From Chloroflexota bacterium (GTDB lineage Bacteria > Chloroflexota > Limnocylindria > Limnocylindrales > CSP1-4), in contig SCTE01000094.1 in the NCBI GenBank assembly GCA_004298915.1, positions 1 through 5,439 of the forward strand: 5,439 nucleotides of DNA, in the 5' to 3' direction. The notes under the pieces are model-generated. The model searched no databases. It was given only the letters and a program-made list of their open reading frames with translations, and was not told the DNA's origin. Below, piece after piece: positions 1 through 5,439 of this stretch; within the stretch, counting starts at the first letter, position 1; each line of letters starts with the position of its first letter. A program made the translations under genes and the position numbers.

Positions 1-744
1 GGAGCCCGACGGGATCGTGAGATGACCTGTCCAGACCGTCGGATCGGGGCCGGGATTCGCGAGATCGATCGCCGTCCAGCACGAGCATCCGGTGGTGCCG
101 AAGGTGTACGTGACCCACGCGGTCTTCACGTTGTCGGCGCCGGCGGCGTCCTTGCCGAGGATCGTGGCCGAGAAGGTCACGTCCGTGCCCGACAGGCTGG
201 CGTCGATGTTCGAGATCGTCGGGGCCGTGGCGCTGGCCGCGGCCGCGTCGGAGCTGTCCGCGTAGAAGAGGCGGAGATTCAGGTTGCTGAAAGCGCGTCG
301 GGTCGCCGTGGTATCGCCGGCGGCATTGACCCGGTGCTGGGCGGGCGTGAGGACGAGGTTCGTGGAGCTGCCGCCGAAGTAGCTCGTGGTCCACATCCGA
401 GCCGGGAAGAAGGTTGTCGAGGTGAATGGTGTCTGGGCGCCGCCGAATTCCGTGCCGGGTGCGCCGATGAGCGGCGTGACCGGAGCTGTGTCGGTGAACG
501 CGCCGCCACGGAATCCGACCCCGCGCAGGACCTGGCCACTGACGCCGACGTTCTTCACGACGCGCGGGAGCACGGGCTCACCCGGGTTCGAGGCAACGCC
601 ATCGCCGCCCGACAGGTAGGTCGATCCGCCGGCCGACCCGGGGGTCGTTCCGGAGGTATTCACGATGATATCGGCGTAGCGCACGCCGAGCGATGCCGAG
701 GTGCTGCCGACGATGGATGTCCCGGCCGGCGAGGTGTCGCGCGT
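1..744 (-). other. C-terminal beta-rich region after the protease domain, truncated by window edge
   Basis: Residues 1169-1416 are Ser, Thr and Gly rich, with strand-like alternation. Recognisable pieces are VASNPGEPVLPRVVKNVGV, VLRGVGFRGGAFTDTAPVTP, SNLNLRLFYADS and FSATILGKDAAGADNVKTAW followed by VTYTFGTTGCSCWTAIDL. The LRGVGFRGG...T segment and the final Ig-like pattern (thin strands ending in VWTGHLTIP) recur, as I recall, behind C25 domains of secreted proteins in Chloroflexota and relatives. It probably supports the protease domain or binds a surface. CSC (residues 1388-1390 area) could form or join disulfides. The end of the protein is not visible. Confidence 0.5.
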
Positions 745-3700
745 CCCGGGCATGTTCACCGCGAACATCGGCAGGCCGAACAGCGCGGAGGTCAGGAGGG
801 CCTTCTCGTGCATGCCCTTGATATCGGGCGTCGCGGCGAGGTAGGCGAGCTTCGACTTCACGAGCGCGGTGCCGAGCGTCACCGGCCCGGTCCCGACGCG
901 CAGCTGGTGGGCGAACTCGGTGTAGATGCGCTCGCTGTACTCGATGAGCTCATCGTCGCCGTACTGGAAGCCGGTGCCCGCTACCAGGTTGGCGCCCTTG
1001 CGGGCGAACGCCTGTGCCCAGTCGAGGGTCTGGGTCACGCCGGTGATCCCGTCACCGTCCGGCAGGCTGTAGCCGGCGTGGCAGCCTGTGCTCCAGGCGA
1101 CAGTGTTGGTCAGGATTACGCCAGGGGCGGCGAGTTCGGACGCGTTGACCGTCGTGCTGAAGTCCGCCGCCAGGAGTGAGTTGGCATCGAAGTGCCCGGC
1201 CAGGTACATGAGGTCGTAATGCGACGCCCCGAGCAGCTTGGCCCGGAGCTGATCGGCGGTCCACGTGTCGTTGATCAGGCTGTCCTTGACCGCGGTCGAG
1301 GCCATTCCCGTGGTGAGCTGAGCCTGCACGGCCGCCGCCGAGTCGGCGATGAAGTCATAGCCGGTCACCAGCGACCGGCTCGGCGCGATGGCCGCCCCAT
1401 TGAGGCCGAGGTAGGCGTCGATCATCCCTGAAGCTTCGGACGCCGTTTCCACGAGCCGGCCGACGGCGAGGTCGGGGACCGGGAACCGCGTCCCGCCGAG
1501 GGACAGGATCGTCGTCGCACCGTATTCATCCTGACCGAGGACGTACTTCGAGCGCAGGCTCGCCTCGGAGGCAGATGTGGCCGAAACGGGCGGCACGAAC
1601 CATGACTCAGGGGCAAGGTCGGCCGGGTCCGGGTAGCGGAAGAACGGGATCGTTGAGTCACCGCCGGCAAGGACGACGTACTTCAGGTTTGCGTTGCGGA
1701 ACGTCTGGACCACATCGCGGATCCCCGCCGCCACGAGATTCTTGGCATAGACGCACCCGGGGTTCGCATCGGCCTGGGCATTCAGCGCGGAGATCCGGCT
1801 GTTCTGGGCGAGGTCGACGACGGTGCCGCCCGTGGTTCCGGCGAGCGTTGCCAGCTTCGTGGCGAGAGCGTCCTTCTGGGCGGTCGTTCCGGAAATCCGA
1901 GTTCGATCCCAGAGGATCACGGTCTGCGCGCTCGACCCTGCCGAACCGACAGCCGGGGCGGTCCCGATCGGGACGACGGCGGGCCCACTCGACGGTGCGC
2001 AGGCGCTCGGGTCGGTGTGGACGCTGATCTGGAACTTGTCGGTGAGGCTGTAGGCACCGTTCTTGCCCGTGACGTGGACGTAGAAGTAGCCGTCGTTCGT
2101 CCACGTGTTGGCCGGGATCGTCGCGACCTTGGTGCCTTCCTCGACATTCCAGCCGATCAGGCTGTTCCGAGCCGCGGTGGAGTAGGCGCCGTAGATCTCG
2201 TTCCCGATGTAGCTGGGGTTCCCGATGTAGGCAGGATTGCCGATGTACGACGGGTTCCCAATGTACGACGGGTTGCCGATGTAGCTCGGGTTCCCGATGT
2301 AGCTGGGATTCCCGATGTACGACGGATTCCCGATGTAGCTGGGATTCCCGATGTACGACGGGTTCCCGATGTAGCTGGGATTCCCGATGTACGACGGGTT
2401 CCCGATGTAGCTGGGATTCCCGATGTACGACGGGTTCCCGATGTACGACGGGTTGCCGATGTAGCTGGGGTTACCGATGTAGCTCGGATTGCCCGCAAAC
2501 TGCGCAGTCAGCTGGGTCAGGCTCTGGCCACCGCTCAGGGCCGAAAAGGCCTGGCTGATATCCGAGAAGAGGAAGACGTCGAAGTCGGCCGGCAGTGCCC
2601 CGCCGCCCACGCCGGACAGCGTGACGCTCACGGTCCCGCCCGGGGCGATCGGGAACTTGTACCAGCGGGATCGACCATAGTCGTCGAGCCAACCGGTCGA
2701 GCTGGCATTCGCGCCGACGGTCTTGGCGTTCACCCACGTGTCATTCGGGTCCGTGATCACGATGCAGGGCCCGACCAGGCTCTGCGACGGCGTGATCAGC
2801 TGGGCCGCGATGAAGGTTGGATCCGATGGAGACAGGCCGATCGACGCGCCAATCGAGCCGCGCCCACTCGCGTCTGTGGTGACGCTCACAGTCGGCCCCG
2901 CGACCGGCGAGACGAGGTGGCCGTCAGCGGCGCATGACGAAGCGGTCCAGAACTTCACGGACGTGCTCGTGCTTGCGTTCGACGACAGCAGGCCCTCGAC
3001 GAACACATGCGAGCTATCCGTGGGATGGGCGCGGTAGAGGAGCGGGGTGTTGGGCAGAACGACCTCGACAACGGACACGTTATCGAGAGCCGGACCATAG
3101 GCGCCATCAGTCGTGGATTCGAATGCCAGGGTTGTCGACGTGCCCACGGCGCTGAACCTGACGGCCCCGGGAGACCAGACGATCGGGTACGTGCCCTGCG
3201 GATGGGACAGTTGAGCGACTACCGACTCGTTGATCAGGACGTTCGCCGTCCGGGCACCGGGCCCGCCATCCGGATTCGACGAGTACTGGAAGGTGAGCAG
3301 GTAGTCCGCTCCGGGCGTCGTGGTCAGCGTCTGGGAGATCTTTGCAGGCGTGCTCCCGTTCAGGTCGATCGACTGGTTGCCCTCCGCCGATGCCCAGTGC
3401 GTGCTGATGTGATCGATGTTGCCGCTGACAATCGACCAGCCTGTCAGTCCGCCGGTGATCGTCGGCGTGAAGTCCGGGGCCGCGGTGGGCGTCTCGAATC
3501 CGCCGTTCGCTACCAGCTCCGGGCGCGGCGTCGGGTCAGCCGTGTAGGTTACGGTCGCCTTGAAATCGAGGCCCTCCGGGCCCGTGAAATTGTGGTTGTC
3601 GATCGTGAGGACATTGGCGCCGACATGGAAGTGCCCGGCATCCGAGTCCGTCGCCACGGCCGCGGTCGTGTAGTTGTTCGGGATCTCGGCGTCGGTCTGC

Positions 3701-4248
3701 TGCAGGAACGGCGCGTGCCCATTCACGCTCGCGGCAGCGACATTGTCTGCGAGAACCTGGACGGTGATCGATGGCGCTGTGTAGCCCGCGGGCAGGACGA
3801 ACGGGATCGAATAGACGACGTGCCCGGCGGGAGCGTTTCCATTCCCGACAGAGCTGATCCAGCGGCTGCCCTCGAACGGTGCGCCATAGGGCGAGGTCAC
3901 CGGAAACGCATCCGCGTTCATCAGGACAGCGCTGGTCGTCGGGCCGGCACCGATCGTGTAGGTGACGTCCGGATCCTGGGCCCCGGCCGCATATGTGCCG
4001 CCACCGCTGACGAGGGTGATCGTGACGGGGGGAATCGGATCGTTCTGGGGGACCGCGACCGCGGACGCGGCCACCGGGGCCGCTTCCGCCGCCGCGACGG
4101 GCGTGGCGAGGCCCAGCATCTGGAAGCCGAGCGCGGCGATGACAAAGAGCGAGCCGGCGCGGTTGCGCACGGAGATTCGGGGCAGGGAAGTAGCGGACGA
4201 AGCCTCGCGACGTGGGGACGCCGGGACCTCGCGTGCGGGCACGGACAC
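1..4248 (-). CDS. Secreted modular gingipain-like (peptidase C25) protein with NPSYIG repeats; 3' end outside window
   Basis: This frame is open for 1416 codons from GTG 4248 to the left edge; no stop is reached, so the C-terminus is missing. In order I see a signal peptide (residues 1 to about 54), a beta-sandwich (57-236), a DUF642/choice-of-anchor-C-like domain (244-396), an Ig-like module (about 399-496, with TTDASGRGSIG), a PPC-like domain (497-743) interrupted by 16 NPSYIG hexapeptides (587-682), a C25-type protease domain (about 771-1168) and a beta-rich C-terminal region (1169 onward). The likely role is an exported cysteine protease with binding modules, acting outside the cell or on its surface; substrate unknown. 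GTG 4248 is chosen because GGAGG lies 9 nt upstream; GTG 4170, just before the hydrophobic core, has no comparable site. Family assignments come from recalled motifs, not from a search. The protease call is fairly firm; the exact names of the beta domains are less so. Any surface anchor or sorting signal would be beyond the window. Confidence 0.9.
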   Translation of the reverse strand, partial: MSVPAREVPASPRREASSATSLPRISVRNRAGSLFVIAALGFQMLGLATPVAAAEAAPVAASAVAVPQNDPIPPVTITLVSGGGTYAAGAQDPDVTYTIGAGPTTSAVLMNADAFPVTSPYGAPFEGSRWISSVGNGNAPAGHVVYSIPFVLPAGYTAPSITVQVLADNVAAASVNGHAPFLQQTDAEIPNNYTTAAVATDSDAGHFHVGANVLTIDNHNFTGPEGLDFKATVTYTADPTPRPELVANGGFETPTAAPDFTPTITGGLTGWSIVSGNIDHISTHWASAEGNQSIDLNGSTPAKISQTLTTTPGADYLLTFQYSSNPDGGPGARTANVLINESVVAQLSHPQGTYPIVWSPGAVRFSAVGTSTTLAFESTTDGAYGPALDNVSVVEVVLPNTPLLYRAHPTDSSHVFVEGLLSSNASTSTSVKFWTASSCAADGHLVSPVAGPTVSVTTDASGRGSIGASIGLSPSDPTFIAAQLITPSQSLVGPCIVITDPNDTWVNAKTVGANASSTGWLDDYGRSRWYKFPIAPGGTVSVTLSGVGGGALPADFDVFLFSDISQAFSALSGGQSLTQLTAQFAGNPSYIGNPSYIGNPSYIGNPSYIGNPSYIGNPSYIGNPSYIGNPSYIGNPSYIGNPSYIGNPSYIGNPSYIGNPSYIGNPSYIGNPAYIGNPSYIGNEIYGAYSTAARNSLIGWNVEEGTKVATIPANTWTNDGYFYVHVTGKNGAYSLTDKFQISVHTDPSACAPSSGPAVVPIGTAPAVGSAGSSAQTVILWDRTRISGTTAQKDALATKLATLAGTTGGTVVDLAQNSRISALNAQADANPGCVYAKNLVAAGIRDVVQTFRNANLKYVVLAGGDSTIPFFRYPDPADLAPESWFVPPVSATSASEASLRSKYVLGQDEYGATTILSLGGTRFPVPDLAVGRLVETASEASGMIDAYLGLNGAAIAPSRSLVTGYDFIADSAAAVQAQLTTGMASTAVKDSLINDTWTADQLRAKLLGASHYDLMYLAGHFDANSLLAADFSTTVNASELAAPGVILTNTVAWSTGCHAGYSLPDGDGITGVTQTLDWAQAFARKGANLVAGTGFQYGDDELIEYSERIYTEFAHQLRVGTGPVTLGTALVKSKLAYLAATPDIKGMHEKALLTSALFGLPMFAVNMPGTRDTSPAGTSIVGSTSASLGVRYADIIVNTSGTTPGSAGGSTYLSGGDGVASNPGEPVLPRVVKNVGVSGQVLRGVGFRGGAFTDTAPVTPLIGAPGTEFGGAQTPFTSTTFFPARMWTTSYFGGSSTNLVLTPAQHRVNAAGDTTATRRAFSNLNLRLFYADSSDAAAASATAPTISNIDASLSGTDVTFSATILGKDAAGADNVKTAWVTYTFGTTGCSCWTAIDLANPGPDPTVWTGHLTIPSGS
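745..1938 (-). other. Peptidase C25 (gingipain-like, clan CD) domain
   Basis: Residues 771-1168. The N-terminal part has SAQTVILWDRTRISG and later YVVLAGGDSTIPFFRYPD (857-874), QDEYGA (906-911) and PDLAVGRLVE (925-934), matching the subdomain of C25 proteases in which a strand and GGD precede PD-x-x-xGR. The catalytic part has DLMYLAGHFD with His1019 and VILTNTVAWSTGCHAGYSLP with Cys1056. A strand ending in His and a second strand ending in Cys 37 residues later are the clan CD dyad arrangement also seen in caspases and gingipains. The domain closes with ALFGLPMFAVNMPG, a usual C25 ending. Both candidate catalytic residues are present, so activity is plausible. Substrate preference (Arg, Lys or other) cannot be told from here. 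Confidence 0.82.
2020..2760 (-). other. PPC-like beta domain split by the hexapeptide array
   Basis: Residues 497-743. The first half reads DPNDTWVNAKTVG, then SRWYKFPIAPGGTVSVTLSG and LPADFDVFLFSDISQAF, typical of prepeptidase C-terminal (PPC)-like beta-sandwiches in secreted proteases. The second half, after the repeat array, reads TIPANTWTNDGYFYVHVTG and GAYSLTDKFQISV, which are the last strands of the same fold. The array of 96 residues therefore sits in a loop within one domain rather than between domains. The first half ends at about residue 586 (QLTAQFAG) and the second resumes at residue 683 (NEIYGAYSTAARNSLIGW). Fold assignment is by recalled pattern. Confidence 0.6.
2203..2490 (-). 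repeat. 18-bp tandem repeat encoding NPSYIG x16
   Basis: Sixteen uninterrupted in-frame 18-bp units fill 288 bp. Fifteen encode exactly NPSYIG and one, the fifteenth in reading order (2221-2238), encodes NPAYIG. Tyr is always TAC, while Ser is AGC in eight copies and TCG in seven, Asn is AAC or AAT, and Gly is GGG, GGC or GGT. Copies 4 to 11 (2293-2436) alternate strictly between two versions, AAC-or-AAT CCG TCG and AAT CCC AGC, forming four 36-bp dimers. Edge copies are more varied. There are no charged residues in the array. It lies inside the PPC-like domain of the protease. Confidence 0.97.
3061..3519 (-). other. DUF642 / choice-of-anchor-C-like carbohydrate-binding domain
   Basis: Residues 244-396 begin with ELVANGGFETPT and continue with GWSIVSGNIDHI, EGNQSIDLNG, ISQTLTTTPGADYLLTFQYS and finally YGPALDNVSVVEV. 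The NGGFE opening, the GNxSIDL centre and the GPALDNVSV close are the hallmarks of DUF642 and the related choice-of-anchor-C domains, which are galactose-binding-like folds found in plant cell-wall proteins and bacterial secreted proteins. Length near 150 residues also fits. This suggests binding to polysaccharide or a surface glycan. The motif match is strong; the ligand is inference. Confidence 0.75.
3541..4080 (-). other. N-terminal galactose-binding-like beta-sandwich domain
   Basis: Residues 57-236 are rich in Thr, Val, Gly and Asn, with alternating hydrophobic strands and no long helices. Recognisable stretches are SRWISSVGNGNAP, FVLPAGYTAPSITVQVLADN, and a closing strand pattern with NVLTIDNHNFTGPEGLDF followed by KATVTYT. 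The order of Trp-Ile near the start, a central DN, a VNG turn, and GLDF near the end resembles the jelly-roll domains common in secreted proteins of Chloroflexota and Actinomycetota. Such domains usually bind carbohydrate or act as structural spacers. The fold is inferred from pattern only; ligand residues cannot be named. Confidence 0.5.
4087..4248 (-). other. Signal peptide coding segment
   Basis: The first 54 residues have an unusually long N-region of about 32 residues with several arginines, ending in VRNRAGS. A hydrophobic core follows (LFVIAALGFQMLGLA, residues 34-48), then TPVAAA. A signal peptidase I site of the AXA type is plausible after Ala54. The long N-region could mean that translation really begins at GTG 4170, which would give a compact 28-residue signal peptide, but the ribosome binding site favours 4248. 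There is no twin-arginine motif and no lipobox cysteine, so general Sec export is the best reading. Confidence 0.75.
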
Positions 4249-4257
4249 GCTCAGAAT

Positions 4258-4262
4258 CCTCC
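4258..4262 (-). promoter_or_regulatory. Ribosome binding site GGAGG of the protease gene
   Basis: On the minus strand the sequence GGAGG is followed by nine bases and then GTG at 4248. The match to the anti-Shine-Dalgarno core and the spacing are good. It decides the start codon between GTG 4248, GTG 4242 (which has worse spacing) and GTG 4170 (no clear site). Confidence 0.75.
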
Positions 4263-4301
4263 AACCTCGCGCGTAGGGATTCGGGGCACGCGAGCCTCTG
4301 G

Positions 4302-4330
4302 AGCGTACCGGGGGTTCGGGCTTGGTGCAA
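4302..4330 (-). promoter_or_regulatory. Candidate sigma70-type promoter for the protease gene
   Basis: Minus-strand TTGCAC (4325-4330) and TACGCT (4302-4307) are separated by exactly 17 bp. The -35 box keeps TTG and the -10 box keeps the key T, A and final T. Transcription would start near 4295 and leave a leader of about 47 nt before GTG 4248. Each hexamer matches only three of six consensus bases, so this is a candidate that rests mainly on spacing and position. Confidence 0.4.
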
Positions 4331-4341
4331 GGCAGGGAGTC

Positions 4342-4411
4342 CGCCTGAGCGGTGCATGCAGTCACCACCCGGCGATGCCCGCGATCAGGCCGAGCGGCGG
4401 GCTCTCAGGCG
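4342..4411. repeat. Inverted repeat CGCCTGAG / CTCAGGCG in the intergenic spacer
   Basis: Perfect 8-bp arms at 4342-4349 and 4404-4411 flank 54 nt. The enclosed stretch includes the 8-bp palindrome TGCATGCA (4353-4360) and a smaller hairpin (4377-4402). It lies just downstream of the TPR stop codon and upstream of the candidate promoter of the protease gene. It could be part of a transcript-end structure or a binding site. An 8-bp pair in GC-rich DNA may also arise by chance. Confidence 0.4.
4377..4402 (-). terminator. Weak terminator-like hairpin after the TPR gene
   Basis: On the minus strand GCCCGC (4397-4402) pairs with GCGGGC (4377-4382) around a 14-nt loop, starting 14 bases after the TPR stop codon. 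The stem is only 6 bp and there is no run of U after it, so it is not a typical intrinsic terminator. With the surrounding 8-bp inverted repeat it could make a compound structure. Confidence 0.2.
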
Positions 4412-4415
4412 ACGG

Positions 4416-5439
4416 TCAGTCGGCGGCGGCTCGCGAGGCGGTCGCCAGCGCCAGCTCGATGGCCTCGGCCGCGGTCAGGTTCCTCCCGGTGGTCCGTGCC
4501 GCCCGTGCCGCCCGCGTCCCAAGGGCAGCCCGCGATGCCTCGAGTCGATCCTCGAGTGCCGTCTCGGCCTCGCGCGGGCGCGCCGAACCAAGTGCCGTTC
4601 TCAGTGCGTCGGCTGCTCCGAGGAGCCGGAGCGCCGCCTGGTGCTGCAATCGGCGGGCTGCCAGGATGGCGACATCCTCGAGCAGGGCCATCAACGGACC
4701 GGTGTCGCCCAGGTCGCGATAGGCCTCGACGGCGGCTCCATAGGCGGCCCCGGCCTCTTCGAGACGTCCGAGGTCGCGGAACGCGTCGCCCATGTTGTTC
4801 TGGGCGATCGCAAGGTTCAACCGGTCACCCACTTCGAGGGCGAGGCGCACGGCTTCGGCACCATGGGCGAGCGCCTCGTCATTGCGACCGGCCTGCGAGT
4901 CCATCCAGGCGAGGTTGATCAGGCACGAACAGATCCAGCGGCGCTCGCCGAGCCCCGTATAGAGCTCCAGGGCGCGCAGTCCGAGCGCACGAGCCCGATC
5001 CATGTCGCCCTCATGCTGGGCGACGATCCCGAGGTTGTTGGTCAGGGCGGCGACACCGGAGACGTCGCCGAGTCGCTCCCGGATGTCGAGGCTGGCTTCG
5101 TAGTTCGCCTTCGCCGCGGCGAGATTGCCACGCTGCGCGTTCACGGTGCCATTGACCCTGAGCGAGGTGGCGAGCCCGGCCTCGTCCCCGATGGCTTCGA
5201 ATCGACGGCGTGCGTCGTCCAGGCGCTGCGCCGCCTCGTCGAAGCGACCCTGTCGGCGAGCCGATTCCGCCAGCGAGTGGTCGCTTCGAGCGATCATCCG
5301 TTCGTCGCCTGCTGCGACCGCAAGCTCCCGCGCGTCGATCGCGGTCGCCTGGGCGCGCGGGATGTCACCGGTGAGCTGGAGGATCTCCGCCAGCTTGAGA
5401 GCCGATTCGGCACGTTCGACACCGACCAGCAACGGAACG
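4416..5439 (-). CDS. C-terminal part of a TPR protein, likely an ATPase/TPR regulator (COG3903-like); 5' end outside window
   Basis: The frame is open from the right edge to the TGA at 4416-4418, giving 341 residues of the C-terminal part. A TTG at 5432 could be read as a start but has no sign of being one; the protein most likely begins outside the window. Five repeats of exactly 40 residues run from about 5309 to 4710, each opening with GD or GE (GDERMIA, GDEAGLA, GDVSGVA, GERRWIC, GDRLNLA), and a sixth begins with GDTGPLM. This 40-residue period is the TPR_12 or kinesin-light-chain type. The tail (AALRLLGAADALRTALG, then GRNLTAAEAIELAL) matches the usual end of large regulators in which an effector domain (LuxR, SARP or adenylate cyclase) precedes an NTPase and a TPR sensor. 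The TPR part normally binds a partner or ligand. The gene lies 167 bp upstream of the protease gene on the same strand. The TPR call is firm; the full-length family is inferred. Confidence 0.85.
   Translation of the reverse strand, partial: VPLLVGVERAESALKLAEILQLTGDIPRAQATAIDARELAVAAGDERMIARSDHSLAESARRQGRFDEAAQRLDDARRRFEAIGDEAGLATSLRVNGTVNAQRGNLAAAKANYEASLDIRERLGDVSGVAALTNNLGIVAQHEGDMDRARALGLRALELYTGLGERRWICSCLINLAWMDSQAGRNDEALAHGAEAVRLALEVGDRLNLAIAQNNMGDAFRDLGRLEEAGAAYGAAVEAYRDLGDTGPLMALLEDVAILAARRLQHQAALRLLGAADALRTALGSARPREAETALEDRLEASRAALGTRAARAARTTGRNLTAAEAIELALATASRAAAD

Noticed and set aside
22..1179. Plus-strand open frame of 385 codons
   Set aside because: Antisense to the C25 and C-terminal region. 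The translation is Arg, Gly and Ala rich with no recognisable domain, as expected from the complement of a GC-rich gene.
2203..2490. CRISPR array
   Set aside because: The units are directly adjacent 18-bp copies without unique spacers, and they are in frame with a long gene.
2203..2490. Pentapeptide-repeat or ice-nucleation-type repeat
   Set aside because: The period is six residues, not five, eight or sixteen, and there is no A(D/N)LXX or TxT pattern.
2157..2498. Minus-strand open frame with RRTSGIPATSGT repeats
   Set aside because: Another register of the same 18-bp array. Its peptide alternates with the codon versions, so it is a shadow of NPSYIG.
2017..2937. Plus-strand open frame with IPDVAG/VPDVRR repeats
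   Set aside because: It is the mirror of the NPSYIG array. Its repeat alternates between different peptides, whereas the minus frame keeps one peptide despite codon changes, which identifies the minus frame as the selected one.
4087..4248. Lipoprotein or Tat signal
   Set aside because: No cysteine follows the hydrophobic core and there is no twin-arginine SRRxFLK-like motif; RRE at residues 13-15 is too far from the core.
3536..4357. Minus-strand open frame of 273 codons in another frame
   Set aside because: It overlaps the N-terminal half of the protease gene in a different register, is Arg-rich and lacks a signal peptide or motif.
3007..4722. Plus-strand open frame of 571 codons
   Set aside because: It crosses the signal peptide, the intergenic spacer and the end of the TPR gene antisense, and shows no domain or plausible start context.
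1..5439. tRNA, rRNA, insertion sequence or attachment site
   Set aside because: I saw no cloverleaf pattern, rRNA segment, transposase motif or terminal inverted repeats with target duplication anywhere in the window.

Overview
The window is GC-rich, coding-dense bacterial DNA with all supported genes on the minus strand. It holds the start and most of one very large secreted protein and, upstream of it, the C-terminal part of a TPR protein. GC-rich codon use, a GTG start with a GGAGG ribosome binding site, and the protein types suggest Chloroflexota, with Actinomycetota as the alternative. That taxonomic reading is inference and only moderately secure; there is no rRNA or housekeeping marker.

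Positions 1-4248 (minus) are one uninterrupted frame of 1416 codons that starts at GTG 4248 and leaves the window at position 1 without a stop. I translated it triplet by triplet and found no stop. The order of parts is: signal peptide, galactose-binding-like beta-sandwich, DUF642/choice-of-anchor-C-like domain (NGGFETP, GNQSIDL, YGPALDNVSV), Ig-like module, a PPC-like beta domain split by 16 perfect or near-perfect copies of the hexapeptide NPSYIG, a gingipain-like peptidase C25 domain (clan CD) with candidate catalytic His1019 and Cys1056, and a C-terminal beta-rich region that continues outside the window. It looks like an exported, modular, adhesin-like cysteine protease.

Positions 4249-4415 are a 167-bp intergenic spacer. 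It holds a good ribosome binding site, a candidate sigma70-type promoter (TTGCAC, 17 bp, TACGCT), a long-range 8-bp inverted repeat and a weak hairpin, so the protease gene could be transcribed on its own.

Positions 4416-5439 (minus) encode the C-terminal 341 residues of a TPR protein with five exact 40-residue repeats and a tail typical of large ATPase/TPR signalling regulators (COG3903, LuxR/SARP or cyclase-linked). Its N-terminal effector and ATPase parts, if present, lie beyond the right edge. Nothing in the sequence proves that it controls the protease gene; adjacency on one strand is the only link.

The most notable element is the hexapeptide array. It is conserved at protein level with different serine codons, built in its core from a 36-bp dimer, inserted inside a folded domain, and matches the left-handed beta-helix hexapeptide consensus when read as IGNPSY.
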